Counted from the first letter of the stretch, positions 52,447 through 62,340 are shown. The stretch: DNA of 64,000 nt from Sphingomonas sp. S1-29 (GCF_026167545.1 NZ_CP110678.1:2601501-2665500); one strand, 5' to 3'. The notes: generated from the sequence alone by a model not told the origin. A program made the numbers and translations.

Positions 52447-54294
52447 TCATGCGATTCGTTCGTCGGCGTCGGCGTCGGCGGCGTCGCCGCCCCCGGCGCT
52501 GCGATTGGATTGCGCGCGCTGCTGTTCAGGCGACGCGCGCTGCTGTCCCTGTTGGCTGGTCCCGGCATCGGGCTGGCCAAGCTTCAACCCGCGTGCGTCG
52601 GCCATTTCAGCCAGCCGCGGCGCGGCTTCGGCCAGCAACGCGCGCGCGGCAGGGGTGTCGGCGGTCAGCTGGAGCTGCACCCCCTCGGCGGTCTCGCGGA
52701 TCGTCACCTCGACCGCGCCCAGCGCATCGGGCGTCAGCCGGATCCGCGTCTCGCGCGCGCCCGCGGTGTCGCGCAGCGTCTCGATCCGATCGATCATCGC
52801 GTCGATCCATGCCGGATCATTGGTCGCGACCGGGGCGGGGGCCGAAGGCGCGTCGATCGCGGCGGTACGATCGATCGGCGGCGCGGCGGCCACAGGTGCC
52901 AGATCGATCGAGCGGAGGTCGAGCTCGGGTGCTTCGGTTGGCGGCGCCCGGGGAGCCGCGTCGGCGAACGCGACGTTGATCCGCGCGCGCAGCGCCTGCG
53001 TGGTATCGACGCTGTCGATGGCGGGTGTCGGCGTCGATGCCACTTCGTCGATCGGCTCGCGAAGCACGGGCGAGCGCCAGCCGATCGACAGCGCGGCCAC
53101 CGCCATGGACTGCGGGGCCGGGAAAGGCGCTGAAAGGGTTGCTGCGCTCTCGGCAATCGCGCGAGCAGCGGAACGATCGACCACCGGCGACGGGCTCGCC
53201 GTGATCGTCTCCGGCGCCAGCATCGCGGGCTCCTGATCGCCATTGGTAGTTGACCGAACGCTCAGTCCTTCGCCGACCTGCGGCGCCGCAAGCGGTGAGG
53301 TCGTTGCCGGCTGCTCCGCGATTGTCGGCGCTGCGACTTCGGCACCAACCGGATGACGGTTGGGCGTTTCGCCTGCGGGCGCATCCAGCGTGCCTTCCAG
53401 CAGTGAGCGGTTCGGCGCTGTGAACACAGGTGCCTCCAGCGGGTCGGGCTGCGCGAGCGCTGCCTGCACGATATGGTGCTGCGTTGTAGCTGGCGCGACA
53501 CGATCGGCGGTTGGCGCAGTCGGCGATCGCCGGTCGCCTGCGATAACCGGCACGCGTACCGGCGGAGCGGTAAGCGCTGGCGCAGCGTGATCCGCTCGCA
53601 CCGCTATCGAGGCTGGTGTCGACGTTTTCGGGTGATCGAGCACCGCTTCGGGCAACGACGGCGGTAAACTTCCTACCCCTTCCACGGGGGCCGCGACGGC
53701 CGACAGCGCCATCGGCGGCAGCACATTGGTATCGGTCAACGGCGCGGCAGTCGGAACGTCGGGCGCCATCTGGTCTGGCTTGGTGATAACGGTGGGCGGG
53801 ATCGCCTCTCCTGCGACCAAAGCAGGTGAAGCCAGCGACACTGGTACGCTGGTCGAAACGGCTGCCGCCTTCTCCTGCGTTTCGGGCTCTGGAGCGGGGT
53901 GCCGCGCTGGCTGACGTTTCGCCGCGGGGCGTTCGACGATCGGCATCGCGTTGGGCATCTGCCCCGCAACCATCGATGCTGGCGCCGGCTCGGTCGGTAC
54001 CGGTTCATCGAGCGGTGCTTGCGGCGGGGTGGTCGGTGCAATCGTTTCGGCGATCGGCAATTCCGTCGCGACCACCGCAGCCACCACTGCCACCGGCAGG
54101 GTTTTGCCGGCAGCGGCAAGCGGCGGCAGGGGTTGCACTGCGATCGGTGCCGGACCCGCGGTCACACCCGCGAGCGCGTCGGCGAACACCAGCCCATCGC
54201 GCGGCGGCGCTTGCGTGACACCCGCACGCGCCGGCGCGGGCGACAACAGGGTCGCCATCGGGTTCGAAGTTGGAAGGTTGGTCGTCGGCTGCAT
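52447..54294 (-). CDS. fliK: Flagellar hook-length control protein FliK
   Basis: About 615 residues from ATG 54294 (54312 also in frame). The first 480 residues are a low-complexity, Pro/Ala/Val/Thr-rich ruler region. The C-terminal domain carries the Flg_hook signature: TRIRLTPDALGAVEVTIRETAEGVQLQLTADTPAARALLAEAAPRLAEMADARGLKLGQ. It is secreted during hook growth and, at full length, makes FlhB switch substrate class. Its long ruler is characteristic; no frameshift seen. Sixteen bases separate it from fliL. Confidence 0.9.
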   Translation of the reverse strand: MQPTTNLPTSNPMATLLSPAPARAGVTQAPPRDGLVFADALAGVTAGPAPIAVQPLPPLAAAGKTLPVAVVAAVVATELPIAETIAPTTPPQAPLDEPVPTEPAPASMVAGQMPNAMPIVERPAAKRQPARHPAPEPETQEKAAAVSTSVPVSLASPALVAGEAIPPTVITKPDQMAPDVPTAAPLTDTNVLPPMALSAVAAPVEGVGSLPPSLPEAVLDHPKTSTPASIAVRADHAAPALTAPPVRVPVIAGDRRSPTAPTADRVAPATTQHHIVQAALAQPDPLEAPVFTAPNRSLLEGTLDAPAGETPNRHPVGAEVAAPTIAEQPATTSPLAAPQVGEGLSVRSTTNGDQEPAMLAPETITASPSPVVDRSAARAIAESAATLSAPFPAPQSMAVAALSIGWRSPVLREPIDEVASTPTPAIDSVDTTQALRARINVAFADAAPRAPPTEAPELDLRSIDLAPVAAAPPIDRTAAIDAPSAPAPVATNDPAWIDAMIDRIETLRDTAGARETRIRLTPDALGAVEVTIRETAEGVQLQLTADTPAARALLAEAAPRLAEMADARGLKLGQPDAGTSQQGQQRASPEQQRAQSNRSAGGGDAADADADERIA

Positions 54295-54305
54295 CGCTAT
54301 CGCGA

Positions 54306-54740
54306 TCAGCAAGGATCGTGCCGTTTGCGCGGGGCGCTTGGCGGCAGCGTCTCGAGCGCGCGCAGCGCCTTGAGCGCGGCGTGCACCTCGGCGCGGTCGA
54401 TCAGTTTTTCAACCGCATTCTGGTCGCGGCGCGCCTCGCGGCTGGCGTCGCGCGCCTGACCCAGGCTGTCCTGCGCGACGGTGACGCGGCGCTCGGCGGC
54501 GAACGCCGATTGGTGCAGCCGGTCGCGATATTGCGCCCCCGCGATCAGCGACAACGCCGCAGCGGGCGCAGGCGAGGGGGCGGGGGCCACCTCGGCGGCC
54601 AGCTGCGTGATCCGGTCGCGAAGCGCGGTTTCGCTCGCCACCTTCTCCGCCGCGCGCGCTTCGTCGGCGCGCACCAGCCCCAATTGCAGCGTACGCACGC
54701 GAAGCAAGCGTTCGAGCTTCTTCGCCGATCGCTCAGCCAT
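54306..54740 (-). CDS. fliJ: Flagellar export protein FliJ
   Basis: 144 residues, predicted as one long antiparallel coiled coil (KKLERLLRVRTLQLGLVRADEARAAEKVASE and ARDASREARRDQNAVEKLIDRAEVHAA) interrupted by an Ala/Pro stretch. FliJ sits in the centre of the FliI hexamer and links it to FlhA. The sequence is poorly conserved in the family, so the assignment rests mostly on coiled coil and position after fliI, with an eight-base overlap. Confidence 0.8.
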   Translation of the reverse strand: MAERSAKKLERLLRVRTLQLGLVRADEARAAEKVASETALRDRITQLAAEVAPAPSPAPAAALSLIAGAQYRDRLHQSAFAAERRVTVAQDSLGQARDASREARRDQNAVEKLIDRAEVHAALKALRALETLPPSAPRKRHDPC

Positions 54741-56061
54741 CGGCGAACACGCCGGTCAGCTCTTCGATCGCGGCGTCGAGCGACACGATCGAATCGGCGT
54801 CCTGGCGGATATATTCGAGCACCGCGCCATGCGCCGCGATCGCCGCGTCGATCGCTGGATCGGCCCCCGCGCGATAGGCGCCCATCAGCACCAGATCGCG
54901 ATTTTCCTCATAGGTCGCCAGATGCCGCCGCAGCACGCGCGCGGCATGGACGTGGCGCTTGGCCGCAATATCGGTCATCACCCGGCTGACCGAGGGACCG
55001 ACATCGATCGCAGGATATACACCGCGTTCGGCAAGCGCACGGCTCAGCACGATATGCCCGTCGAGGATCGAGCGCGCCGAATCGACGACCGGATCGTTGC
55101 CGTCGTCGCCATCGGCGAGCACGGTATAGATCGCGGTGATCGACCCGCCCGAATGGACGCAGGTGCCAGCGCGCTCGATCAGGCTGGGTAGCATCGCGAT
55201 CGCGCTGGGCGGATAGCCGCGTGCCGAAGCCGGCTCGCCCAGCGCCAGCCCGATCTCGCGCCCGGCATGCGCCACGCGGGTGAGCGAATCCATGATCAGC
55301 AGCACCCGCTTGCCCTCGTCGCGGAATGCCTCGGCGATCGCGGTGGCGCGCAGCGCACCGCGGATGCGCAGGACGGGCGAGTGGTTGGCGGGGACCGCCA
55401 CCACCACCGAACGCTGGCGCGCGGCGCCGTGAATCTTGGTCTCGAGGAAGTCCGAGACTTCGCGGCTGCGCTCGCCGATCAGCCCGATGACGACGACGTC
55501 GGCCTGCGCCGCGCGCACGATCATGCCGAGCAGCACCGATTTGCCGACCCCCGATCCCGCCATGATGCCGACGCGCTGGCCCTGGCCGATCGTCAGCAGC
55601 CCGTTGATCGCGCGCACCCCGACATCCATCGGCTCGCGCACCCGGCCGCGATCGAGCGGGCTCTGCAGCTTGCCCCCCAGCGGCCAGTGGTCGGCACCGC
55701 GAATCGGGCCGAGCCCGTCGATCGGCTTGCCCGCGCCGTCGATGACGCGCCCGAGCAGCGCGGGACCGACCTCGGCCTCGCCCGGCGGGCCGATCGGGCG
55801 GACCGGCGCATTGGGCAGCAGCGGTGCGGGGCCGCCTAGGTTCATCAGCAGCGTGCGCCCGTTGCGAAAACCGATCACCTCGGCCTCGACCGCGCCCTTG
55901 CCGCTGCCCACCGCACACACCGTCCCCACCGGCAGCGACAGCCCCACCGCCTCCATCAGCAACCCGTCGAACGACGCGAGCCGCCCCGACACGCGCGGCT
56001 TGGCCACGAACATCGGCGCGGCGAGCCGCTCGAGATAGTCGTCGGCGAAGGTGTTCAGCAT
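54733..56061 (-). CDS. fliI: Flagellum-specific ATPase FliI
   Basis: 442 residues. Walker A GSGVGKS (169-175), Walker B region LLIMDSLTR, catalytic-Glu stretch VIGLIGERSREVSDF and SGGSITAIYTVLADGDD are typical F1-like export ATPase motifs. It energises unfolding and entry of export substrates with FliH as regulator. It lies seven bases after fliH and overlaps fliJ by eight. Confidence 0.96.
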   Translation of the reverse strand: MLNTFADDYLERLAAPMFVAKPRVSGRLASFDGLLMEAVGLSLPVGTVCAVGSGKGAVEAEVIGFRNGRTLLMNLGGPAPLLPNAPVRPIGPPGEAEVGPALLGRVIDGAGKPIDGLGPIRGADHWPLGGKLQSPLDRGRVREPMDVGVRAINGLLTIGQGQRVGIMAGSGVGKSVLLGMIVRAAQADVVVIGLIGERSREVSDFLETKIHGAARQRSVVVAVPANHSPVLRIRGALRATAIAEAFRDEGKRVLLIMDSLTRVAHAGREIGLALGEPASARGYPPSAIAMLPSLIERAGTCVHSGGSITAIYTVLADGDDGNDPVVDSARSILDGHIVLSRALAERGVYPAIDVGPSVSRVMTDIAAKRHVHAARVLRRHLATYEENRDLVLMGAYRAGADPAIDAAIAAHGAVLEYIRQDADSIVSLDAAIEELTGVFADG

Positions 56062-56068
56062 TTGTGGC

Positions 56069-56803
56069 TCAGCATTGCGCGGGCAGCGGTACGCGGTCGA
56101 TCGCGGCGGTGAGCTGCTCGATCCATTGTTCGGGGCCGTCCTCGACGATCGTCGATGCCGATTCGATCACGAAGCTGCCGCGTGCGATCCCCGGATCGCC
56201 GCACGCGAACACCGACGCGGGCAACCGGCCTTCGACCAGCCGGACATCGTCGGGATGCATCCGCACCAGCGACGATTCGGCGGCATCGGCGAGCAGGTCG
56301 ACCGCCGCGTCGATCCGCCCCGCAAGCCGTTCGGGCGACACTCCGATCTCGCCTACCAGCCGGGTGACGAGATGCAGCACCGTCTGGCGCAATTGCTGCG
56401 CGAAGCGCTCGCGATCGAAATGCGCGGCATCGGCAAGCCCGCGGCCGAGCGCATCGACCAGCGCACGATCACGCGCGGCGGTCACCTCGATCTCGGCGCG
56501 CGCCGCGGCCAGCCCCTCGGCATAGCCCTGGTCGTGCGCCACCGCGATCGGATCGACGAAGGGCTGCGGCGCCGGCGCCGCCATCGGCTGTTCGATCTCG
56601 GGATCGAACATGTCCCAGCCCTGCGTCGGCTTGGCGCTGCGATCGGCGGGTTCGAAATGGCGCGGCTGCTTGGGCGCGGCCTTTTGCGCGACCCGCGCAC
56701 CCGGATCGACCGGTGCAAATCCTTCGGGCGGCGCGAAGGCGCGGCGCAGCGCCTCGCCCGCCTGCGCATGACGGCTGGCGAAGCCGGCGGTGAACTCAGA
56801 CAT
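56069..56803 (-). CDS. fliH: Flagellar export ATPase regulator FliH
   Basis: 244 residues. The Pro/Ala-rich N-terminus is followed by AVAHDQGYAEGLAAARAEIEVTAARDRALVDAL, a helix with GxxxG-like repeats typical of FliH, and a C-terminal domain ERFAQQLRQTVLHLVTRLVGEIG / ESSLVRMHPDDVRLVEG. It binds FliI and recruits it to the C ring through FliN. It overlaps fliG by eight bases. Confidence 0.85.
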   Translation of the reverse strand: MSEFTAGFASRHAQAGEALRRAFAPPEGFAPVDPGARVAQKAAPKQPRHFEPADRSAKPTQGWDMFDPEIEQPMAAPAPQPFVDPIAVAHDQGYAEGLAAARAEIEVTAARDRALVDALGRGLADAAHFDRERFAQQLRQTVLHLVTRLVGEIGVSPERLAGRIDAAVDLLADAAESSLVRMHPDDVRLVEGRLPASVFACGDPGIARGSFVIESASTIVEDGPEQWIEQLTAAIDRVPLPAQC

Positions 56804-57806
56804 AATCGTCCTCGCCCCCGCCCATCATGATCGTGCCATCCTTGCCCAGTTGGCGCGCGATCGCGATGATCGCCTTTTGCGCATCGAGCACTTCGGACAA
56901 TCGCATCGGTCCGCGCGCCTCCATCTCGTCGCGGATGCCGTCGGCGGCACGCGCCGACATGCAGCCGAGGAAGCGGTTGCGCGCCGGTTCGTCGACACCT
57001 TTCAGCGAGCGCACCAGCAGGTCGGTGTCGACGTTGCGGATGAGGATTCCCAGATTCTTGTCGTCGAGGTCGAGCAGATTGTCGAAGACGAACATCGCCT
57101 CCTCGATCGCGCGCGCGGTCTCGCGATCGATCTTGGCGATCTTGGGCATGACGCGCGTTTCGGTGGTCTTGCGCCCGCTCGACAGGATCTTGGCGGCGTC
57201 CTTGGTGCCGCCCAGTTGCAGGCCTGCGCTCGAGGAGGATTGCCCGATCCGCGACGACAGCGCCGATTTGAGCGTTTCGATCGCCTCGGGGGTGATCGGC
57301 CCCAGCCGCGCGACGCGGTGGAGGATCTGCGGCTGAATCGCCTCGGGCAGCAATTCGAGCACCTGTGCCGCGACGCTGGGATCAAGATTGGCGATCAGCA
57401 CCGCGGCGATTTGCGGATGCTCGGTTTCGATCAGCGCGGCGATCTCGCCGGCATCGAGCCAGTCGAGCAGGTCGATCGCGCAGGCCGCCTCGGGCGGGGT
57501 GATCCGCGCCAGCACGCTGTCGGCCTTGTCCTGCCCAAGCGCGCGATTCATCATGCCCTCGATCCGCGGCCGCGGGTCGAAGCCGATCGCGGTGCGCTCA
57601 CGCGCATGGTTGATGAAATCGTCGAGCACATGCTCGACTTCGATCTCGCTGACATCGGCGACCGCAAACATCGCCTTGCCCAGCTGGCGAACTTCCTCGG
57701 GATCGAGCTTCTGCAGGATCGCGGCGGCTTCCTCCTCGCCCACCAGCATCATCAGCACCGCGGCGCGCTCGACGCCGCTATAGTGGCGAACCGCGGTCTC
57801 GATCAC
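56796..57806 (-). CDS. fliG: Flagellar motor switch protein FliG
   Basis: 336 residues with three armadillo-like domains: the N-terminal part (YSGVERAAVLMMLVGEEEAAAILQKLDPEEVRQLGKAMF), the middle (EHPQIAAVLIANLDPSVAAQVLELLPEAIQPQILHRVA) containing the EHPQ motif, and the C-terminal part (IEEAMFVFDNLLDLDDKNLGILIRNVDTDLLVRSLKGVDEPARNRFLGCMSARAADGIRDEMEARGPMRLSEV), which carries the charged torque-helix residues. Rotor torque protein of the C ring. It overlaps fliF by four bases. Confidence 0.96.
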   Translation of the reverse strand: MIETAVRHYSGVERAAVLMMLVGEEEAAAILQKLDPEEVRQLGKAMFAVADVSEIEVEHVLDDFINHARERTAIGFDPRPRIEGMMNRALGQDKADSVLARITPPEAACAIDLLDWLDAGEIAALIETEHPQIAAVLIANLDPSVAAQVLELLPEAIQPQILHRVARLGPITPEAIETLKSALSSRIGQSSSSAGLQLGGTKDAAKILSSGRKTTETRVMPKIAKIDRETARAIEEAMFVFDNLLDLDDKNLGILIRNVDTDLLVRSLKGVDEPARNRFLGCMSARAADGIRDEMEARGPMRLSEVLDAQKAIIAIARQLGKDGTIMMGGGEDDYV

Positions 57807-59443
57807 GACGCGTCGGCCTTGATCATGTCGCGTACCGCCAATGCAGCGCGCGCCGGATTGTCGCGGGTGAAGCCGCGGACCATGCCGACGCGATCGTCAT
57901 AGCCGCGCGCATTCTGCAGCATGTCGATGCTCACCGGCGCGCGCTCGGTCGGCTGCTCGGGCGCGGCCTCGCCGTCGGCACCGGGCAGCGGCAGCGCGGC
58001 GCGATCGGTCGCGGTAACCTCCTCGCGCTTCTTGCCCATCGATTTGACCAGCGGGCGGACGCCGACGAACAGCACCAGCAGCGCGATGATCAACGCAGTC
58101 GCGTTGCGCGCCACCATCGGCACCCAGGCGGCGTCGTACCATGCAGGTTGCTCGGCATCGGTGACCGCAGGCGAGAAGGCGCGGCTCACCACCGTCACCT
58201 GATCCGCGCGCTGCGCATTATAGCCCACCGCGGCGCGGACCAGATCGGTGATCTGGCGGATTTCGGCGGGGGTGCGCGCCTTGCCCTCGGGATCGCGCAA
58301 CAGCACCGCGACCGACAGCCGCTTGATCCCGCCGGGCGCGGTGCGGGTGACCGACACTTCCTTGCCCAGGTCATAGGTGCGCGCGAACTCCTCGCTCGCC
58401 TTGGCGGGCGCGGTGGTCACCGCGGCGCCGGGCTGGGTCGCGGGATCATTGGGGTTGGTCAGCGACGCCGCAGCGGGCGGGGTGTTCGATAGGGCACCGG
58501 GGATCCCGCCGGGGGCGCCGGGGGTGCCGTTCGGCCCGACCCAATTGCCCTGTTCGGCGCGGATCACGCCTTCCTTGTCATAGCGTTCGCGCGTTGCCTG
58601 CGCTTCGTCGAGGTCGACATCGGCCTGAACTTCCGCGCTGAAATTGCCCGCGCCCACCAATGGCGTCAGCAGTTTGTTGAGCTGGAGGCGGAACTTGTCT
58701 TCGACGCGGCGCTGATAGTCGATCCGCGCATCGCCGACGCTGGTGCCGCGCTCGTCATCGTCGCGGCTGAGCAATGCGCCCATCTGGTCGACGATCGTCA
58801 CGCTGTCGGGCTTCATGCCCCCCACCGACGAGGCGACGAGGTTGACGATCGAGCGGACCTGCGCGTCCGACAGCGTGCGACCGGGTTCGAGCCGGACGAT
58901 CACCGAAGCCGAAGGCTGCGCATTGTCGCGCACGAACACCGAGGATTCGGGCATCGCCAGATGGACCCGCGCATCGGCCACCGCGTCGATCTCGCCGATC
59001 GACCGCGCCAGCTCGCTCTCGCGCGCCTGGCGCAGCCGTTCGCCCTCGACCGCGCGGCTGACCCCCATCGGCAGTTCGTCGAGGATCGCATAGCCGCCCG
59101 GCGCCGCCTTGGGCAGGTCCTGCCCCGCCAGCAGCATCCGCGCCTTGTGATAATCGTCCTCGCCCACCGTCAGCGCGCCCGACTGGTCGAAGCGCGTCGG
59201 GATGCTCGCCGCGGCGAGCGCGTCGCTCACCGCCGATTTATCGTTGTCGGCGAGCTGGGTGAACAGCACCCGCTGCGGCGGCGTCGCCAGCATCAGCCAG
59301 GCCAGCGCCGCCGAGGCGATCAACCCGATCATCAGCACCAGCGGCAGCGCTTTCCTGACCGCGGGTTGCGCGAAGAAGCCCTTGGCTTGGGCGAGCGGCG
59401 CGGCGAGCCGCGCGGGGGCGAGCGGGGTGAGGGCGTTTTCCAT
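57803..59443 (-). CDS. fliF: Flagellar MS-ring protein FliF
   Basis: 546 residues. Membrane helix near residue 40 (ALPLVLMIGLIASAALAWLML), ring-building motifs (FTQLADNDKSAVSDAL and GYAILDELPMGVSRAVEGERLRQARESELARSIGEIDAVADARVHLAMPE), a variable periplasmic loop rich in Pro/Gly, a second helix near residue 452 (ALIIALLVLFVGVRPLV) and a C-terminal FliG-binding end (DDRVGMVRGFTRDNPARAALAVRDMI). It forms the MS ring in the inner membrane. Six bases follow fliE. Confidence 0.95.
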   Translation of the reverse strand: MENALTPLAPARLAAPLAQAKGFFAQPAVRKALPLVLMIGLIASAALAWLMLATPPQRVLFTQLADNDKSAVSDALAAASIPTRFDQSGALTVGEDDYHKARMLLAGQDLPKAAPGGYAILDELPMGVSRAVEGERLRQARESELARSIGEIDAVADARVHLAMPESSVFVRDNAQPSASVIVRLEPGRTLSDAQVRSIVNLVASSVGGMKPDSVTIVDQMGALLSRDDDERGTSVGDARIDYQRRVEDKFRLQLNKLLTPLVGAGNFSAEVQADVDLDEAQATRERYDKEGVIRAEQGNWVGPNGTPGAPGGIPGALSNTPPAAASLTNPNDPATQPGAAVTTAPAKASEEFARTYDLGKEVSVTRTAPGGIKRLSVAVLLRDPEGKARTPAEIRQITDLVRAAVGYNAQRADQVTVVSRAFSPAVTDAEQPAWYDAAWVPMVARNATALIIALLVLFVGVRPLVKSMGKKREEVTATDRAALPLPGADGEAAPEQPTERAPVSIDMLQNARGYDDRVGMVRGFTRDNPARAALAVRDMIKADAS

Positions 59444-59449
59444 CTGCGA

Positions 59450-59809
59450 TTACACCGGCATGCTCATGATGTCCTTGTAGGCGGACAGCAATTTGTTGCG
59501 GACCTGCAGCGTCGCTTCGAACCCGACCGAGGCTTGCTGGCGGGCCAGCATCACCTTGGCGATGTCGATCGTCTCGCCGCGCTCATAGGCGGCGGACAAT
59601 TGTCCTGCCTGGTTCTGCGCCTTGTTGACGTCGCCCAGCATTCCCTCGAGCGTCGAGGTGAAGCTGGTGCCTTTTGGCGCCTCGGTCGCTGGGACCGCGA
59701 CCTCCTGGTTGGCGCGCGACAGCGCCTGGTTCTTTTCGAGGATCTGGGCGCGCATCGCCATGATCCGGTCGACGCCGATCGCGCCGCCCCCGATGCCGTT
59801 GACGCTCAT
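59450..59809 (-). CDS. fliE: Flagellar hook-basal body protein FliE
   Basis: 119 residues from ATG 59809, whose first bases overlap the stop of the sigma-54 regulator gene (ATGA). Family signature FTSTLEGMLGDVNKAQNQAGQLSAAYERGETIDIAKVMLARQQASVGFEATLQVRNKLLSAYKDIMSMPV. It connects the MS ring to the proximal rod. First structural gene of the fliE-fliF-fliG block. Confidence 0.93.
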   Translation of the reverse strand: MSVNGIGGGAIGVDRIMAMRAQILEKNQALSRANQEVAVPATEAPKGTSFTSTLEGMLGDVNKAQNQAGQLSAAYERGETIDIAKVMLARQQASVGFEATLQVRNKLLSAYKDIMSMPV

Positions 59810-61068
59810 GCGGTTGCCTTCCAATCCTGCGCGCGACCGATATCGTCACCCTGTTCGCGCGCCTTGGCGAGGCGATAGCGCAGCGTGCGTTCGGAAATCC
59901 CCAGCCGGCGCGCGGTCTCGATCCGGCTGCCGTTGCACGCCGCCAGCGTGTCGCGGATCGCCTGGAACTCACTCATCTGGACGATGTTGCTCAGCCGCGC
60001 CGGGCCGTCGTTCGACGCGCGCGGCTGCGCCGGCCGGTCGAAGATGATGTCGGCGGGGCCGATCGCGTCGCCATGGCACAGCAGCAACGCGCGCTGGATG
60101 ACGTTTTCGAGCTCGCGGACATTGCCCGGCCAGTCATGCGCTTCGAGCATCGCCAGCGCCGCGCGCGACAGCCAGGGCAAGGTAGCGCGGCCTGCGGCGT
60201 GGCGAACGATCATCGCGGTAGCCAGCGCAGGCACGTCGTCGGGCCGCTCGGCGAGCGGGCGGGTGGTGAGCGGGAACACGCTCAACCGGTAATAGAGATC
60301 GGCGCGGAAGCGGCCCGCCTGCACCTCGGCATGCAGGTCGCGGTTCGCGCAGGCGATCACGCGGACGTCGATCGCCTCGGCCTGGGTCGCGCCGATCGGC
60401 ACGACTTCGCGCTCCTGCAACGCGCGCAGCAATTTGGCCTGCAAGCCGATCGGCATTTCGGCGACTTCGTCTAGCAGCAGCGTGCCACCATTGGCAGCGC
60501 GAAAGAAACCCTGGCCGCCCGATGATGCGCCGGTGAACGAACCCTTTTGGTGACCGAACAGCATCGCCTCGAGCATCGTCTCGGGCAACGCCGCGCAGTT
60601 GATCGCGATGAACGGGCCGTTGGCGCGCGGCGAAGCGCGGTGGATCGTGCGCGCCAGCACTTCCTTGCCGGTGCCGGTCGGGCCGTTGATCAGCACGGTG
60701 ATGTCCGATTTGGCGACGCGTTCGGCGAGCGTCAGCAGCGCGAGGCTCTCGGGGTCGGCGGCAACGGGCATGCCGCCGCCGCGCAGCATCGCGCTGGCAA
60801 AGCCCGAAGCAATCGCGGCGTCGTCGGCATCGAAACCGATGCGCGCGGCATGGCCATCGGCGAAGGGGGTGACCGAACCAGGCGCGCTGCCAAGGACCAA
60901 GGTACGTGCCGCAACGGGCAGGGCCTCCCCCTCGACCACCAGGAAATAGTCGCCCGGCAGCGGTCGTTCGCGTTCGGTTGTCGAGACTGCCAGACCTTGG
61001 GCTCGAAGCGTCGAGACGAGCGGATAGTGCAGCCGCATTACTGCGGCCGATGGATAGATCGAACCCAC
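59806..61068 (-). CDS. flbD: Sigma-54 dependent flagellar regulator, FlbD-like, without receiver domain
   Basis: 420 residues. The N-terminal 100 residues show no receiver-domain acidic pocket. The AAA+ domain has Walker A GPTGTGKE (129-136), a GSFTGA loop (176-181; the canonical form is GAFTGA), Walker B GGTLLLDE (194-201) and a sensor II region PGNVRELEN. A Fis-type helix-turn-helix ends the protein (IETARRLGISERTLRYRLAKARE). It should activate sigma-54 promoters of flagellar genes. Placed at the head of the minus-strand fliE block, which it overlaps. The symbol is by analogy with Caulobacter FlbD. Confidence 0.85.
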   Translation of the reverse strand: MGSIYPSAAVMRLHYPLVSTLRAQGLAVSTTERERPLPGDYFLVVEGEALPVAARTLVLGSAPGSVTPFADGHAARIGFDADDAAIASGFASAMLRGGGMPVAADPESLALLTLAERVAKSDITVLINGPTGTGKEVLARTIHRASPRANGPFIAINCAALPETMLEAMLFGHQKGSFTGASSGGQGFFRAANGGTLLLDEVAEMPIGLQAKLLRALQEREVVPIGATQAEAIDVRVIACANRDLHAEVQAGRFRADLYYRLSVFPLTTRPLAERPDDVPALATAMIVRHAAGRATLPWLSRAALAMLEAHDWPGNVRELENVIQRALLLCHGDAIGPADIIFDRPAQPRASNDGPARLSNIVQMSEFQAIRDTLAACNGSRIETARRLGISERTLRYRLAKAREQGDDIGRAQDWKATA

Positions 61069-61332
61069 TGAAATCCCCCCGATTAGCGAATCACTCTATG
61101 GCGGTTTGCTGGTTAACGTCGGGTAAAGTCATGTCGCCTGCGCAATAATTTTTCCGCAATTGTCATCCGCTTACGCGCGCGTGCCAAGTTCTCCCGCGCG
61201 CGAGCGAACGGCGGGAAACCGATCCCGACTTTTTCGCTTAAGCCCGCCGCCGCGCAGCCGTTCCTTGCTGTGACTGCTCGGCTCCCGCTTGTGGGGGGAA
61301 AGGTGGGCGGTACGGGAAATGGAGATACGGAC

Positions 61333-62157
61333 ATGACGGTTATCGGAAGCAATATCTCGGCGCTTCGTTCGTCGAACGCGGCAAGCAAGGCCACCGACAT
61401 GCTGTCGACGGCGATGGAACGGCTGTCGACCGGCAAGCGCATCAATTCGGCCAAGGACGACGCCGCCGGCCTCGCCATCGCATCGTCGATGACCGGCCAG
61501 ATCCGCGGCATGAACCAGGGCATCCGCAACGCCAATGACGGCATCTCGATGGCGCAGACCGCCGAAGGCGCGCTCGACGAAGTCGGCAACATGCTGCAGC
61601 GGATGCGCGAGCTGAAGGTCCAGTCGGAGAACGGCACCTATTCGGCCGACGACATCGCCAACATCACGCTCGAGCAGGACGCGCTCGCTGCGCAGATCGA
61701 CAATGTGCTGACCAACACCGAGTTCAACGGCCAAAAGCTGTTCGACGCGAGCGCCGGCACCGCAGGCGTGGTTTCGATCCAGGCCGGCGCCAATGTTTCG
61801 GACGCGATCGAGCTGAACCTGGGTGCGGACCTTGCCGCCGACGCGACGATTGCCGCGGTCGTCACCGGCGGCGCTTCGGTCGCCGCCGCGACGCTCGAGA
61901 ATTACGACGATGCGATCGCCACGATCGCCAACCGCCGTGCCGACCTCGGCGCCACGCAAAACCGCCTCGAATCGGCGGTCAACAACCTGACCAGCAACGC
62001 GACCAACCTGTCGGACGCACGCAGCCGCATCGAAGACGCCGATTTCTCGGCCGAAACCACCGCGCTCGCCAAGGCGCAGATCCTCAGCCAGGCATCGACC
62101 GCGATGCTGGCGCAGGCCAACCAGAGCCAGCAGGGCGTGCTCTCGCTGCTGCGCTAA
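61333..62157 (+). CDS. fliC: Flagellin FliC
   Basis: 274 residues from ATG 61333 (GGAGATACGGAC upstream; the frame from 61270 is not likely). Conserved D0/D1 ends: [45 protein letters not shown] and, at the C-terminus, [56 protein letters not shown]. The middle variable part is only about 60 residues, so the D2/D3 domains are absent, as in other short alphaproteobacterial flagellins. It is the only plus-strand gene in the block; a strong terminator follows at 62245. Confidence 0.97.
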   Translation: MTVIGSNISALRSSNAASKATDMLSTAMERLSTGKRINSAKDDAAGLAIASSMTGQIRGMNQGIRNANDGISMAQTAEGALDEVGNMLQRMRELKVQSENGTYSADDIANITLEQDALAAQIDNVLTNTEFNGQKLFDASAGTAGVVSIQAGANVSDAIELNLGADLAADATIAAVVTGGASVAAATLENYDDAIATIANRRADLGATQNRLESAVNNLTSNATNLSDARSRIEDADFSAETTALAKAQILSQASTAMLAQANQSQQGVLSLLR

Positions 62158-62244
62158 ACCTAAATCCCGGCACCGCCGCCCCCCCACGAAAGGGCGGGGG
62201 TGTCGGGGCCAGCCGCTCCCCCTCCCAGCGGAGCGCACGCGAAA

Positions 62245-62280
62245 CCCCGGTGACGGTCCTGCCGTCGCCGGGGCTTTTCG
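62245..62280 (+). terminator. Rho-independent terminator of fliC
   Basis: A twelve-base-pair stem CCCCGGTGACGG / CCGTCGCCGGGG (one G-T pair) with a five-base loop, followed by CTTTTCG. Located 88 bases after the fliC stop. Confidence 0.9.
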
Positions 62281-62340
62281 TTTGCGGGGTGTAGTCGCGT
62301 GCGCAAACGAGGCAGTTGCCTTCAAGCCTTGCACCTTTCC

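Noticed and set aside
61124..61148. Sigma-28-like promoter for fliC (TAAAGT ... AATAA)
   Set aside because: The spacing is about two bases short and the -10 box lacks the GCCGAT core; too weak to list as a promoter.
61165..61200. Sigma-54-like TTGGCACG on the minus strand upstream of the FlbD-like gene
   Set aside because: The -12 GC is not at the required ten-base distance from the GG.
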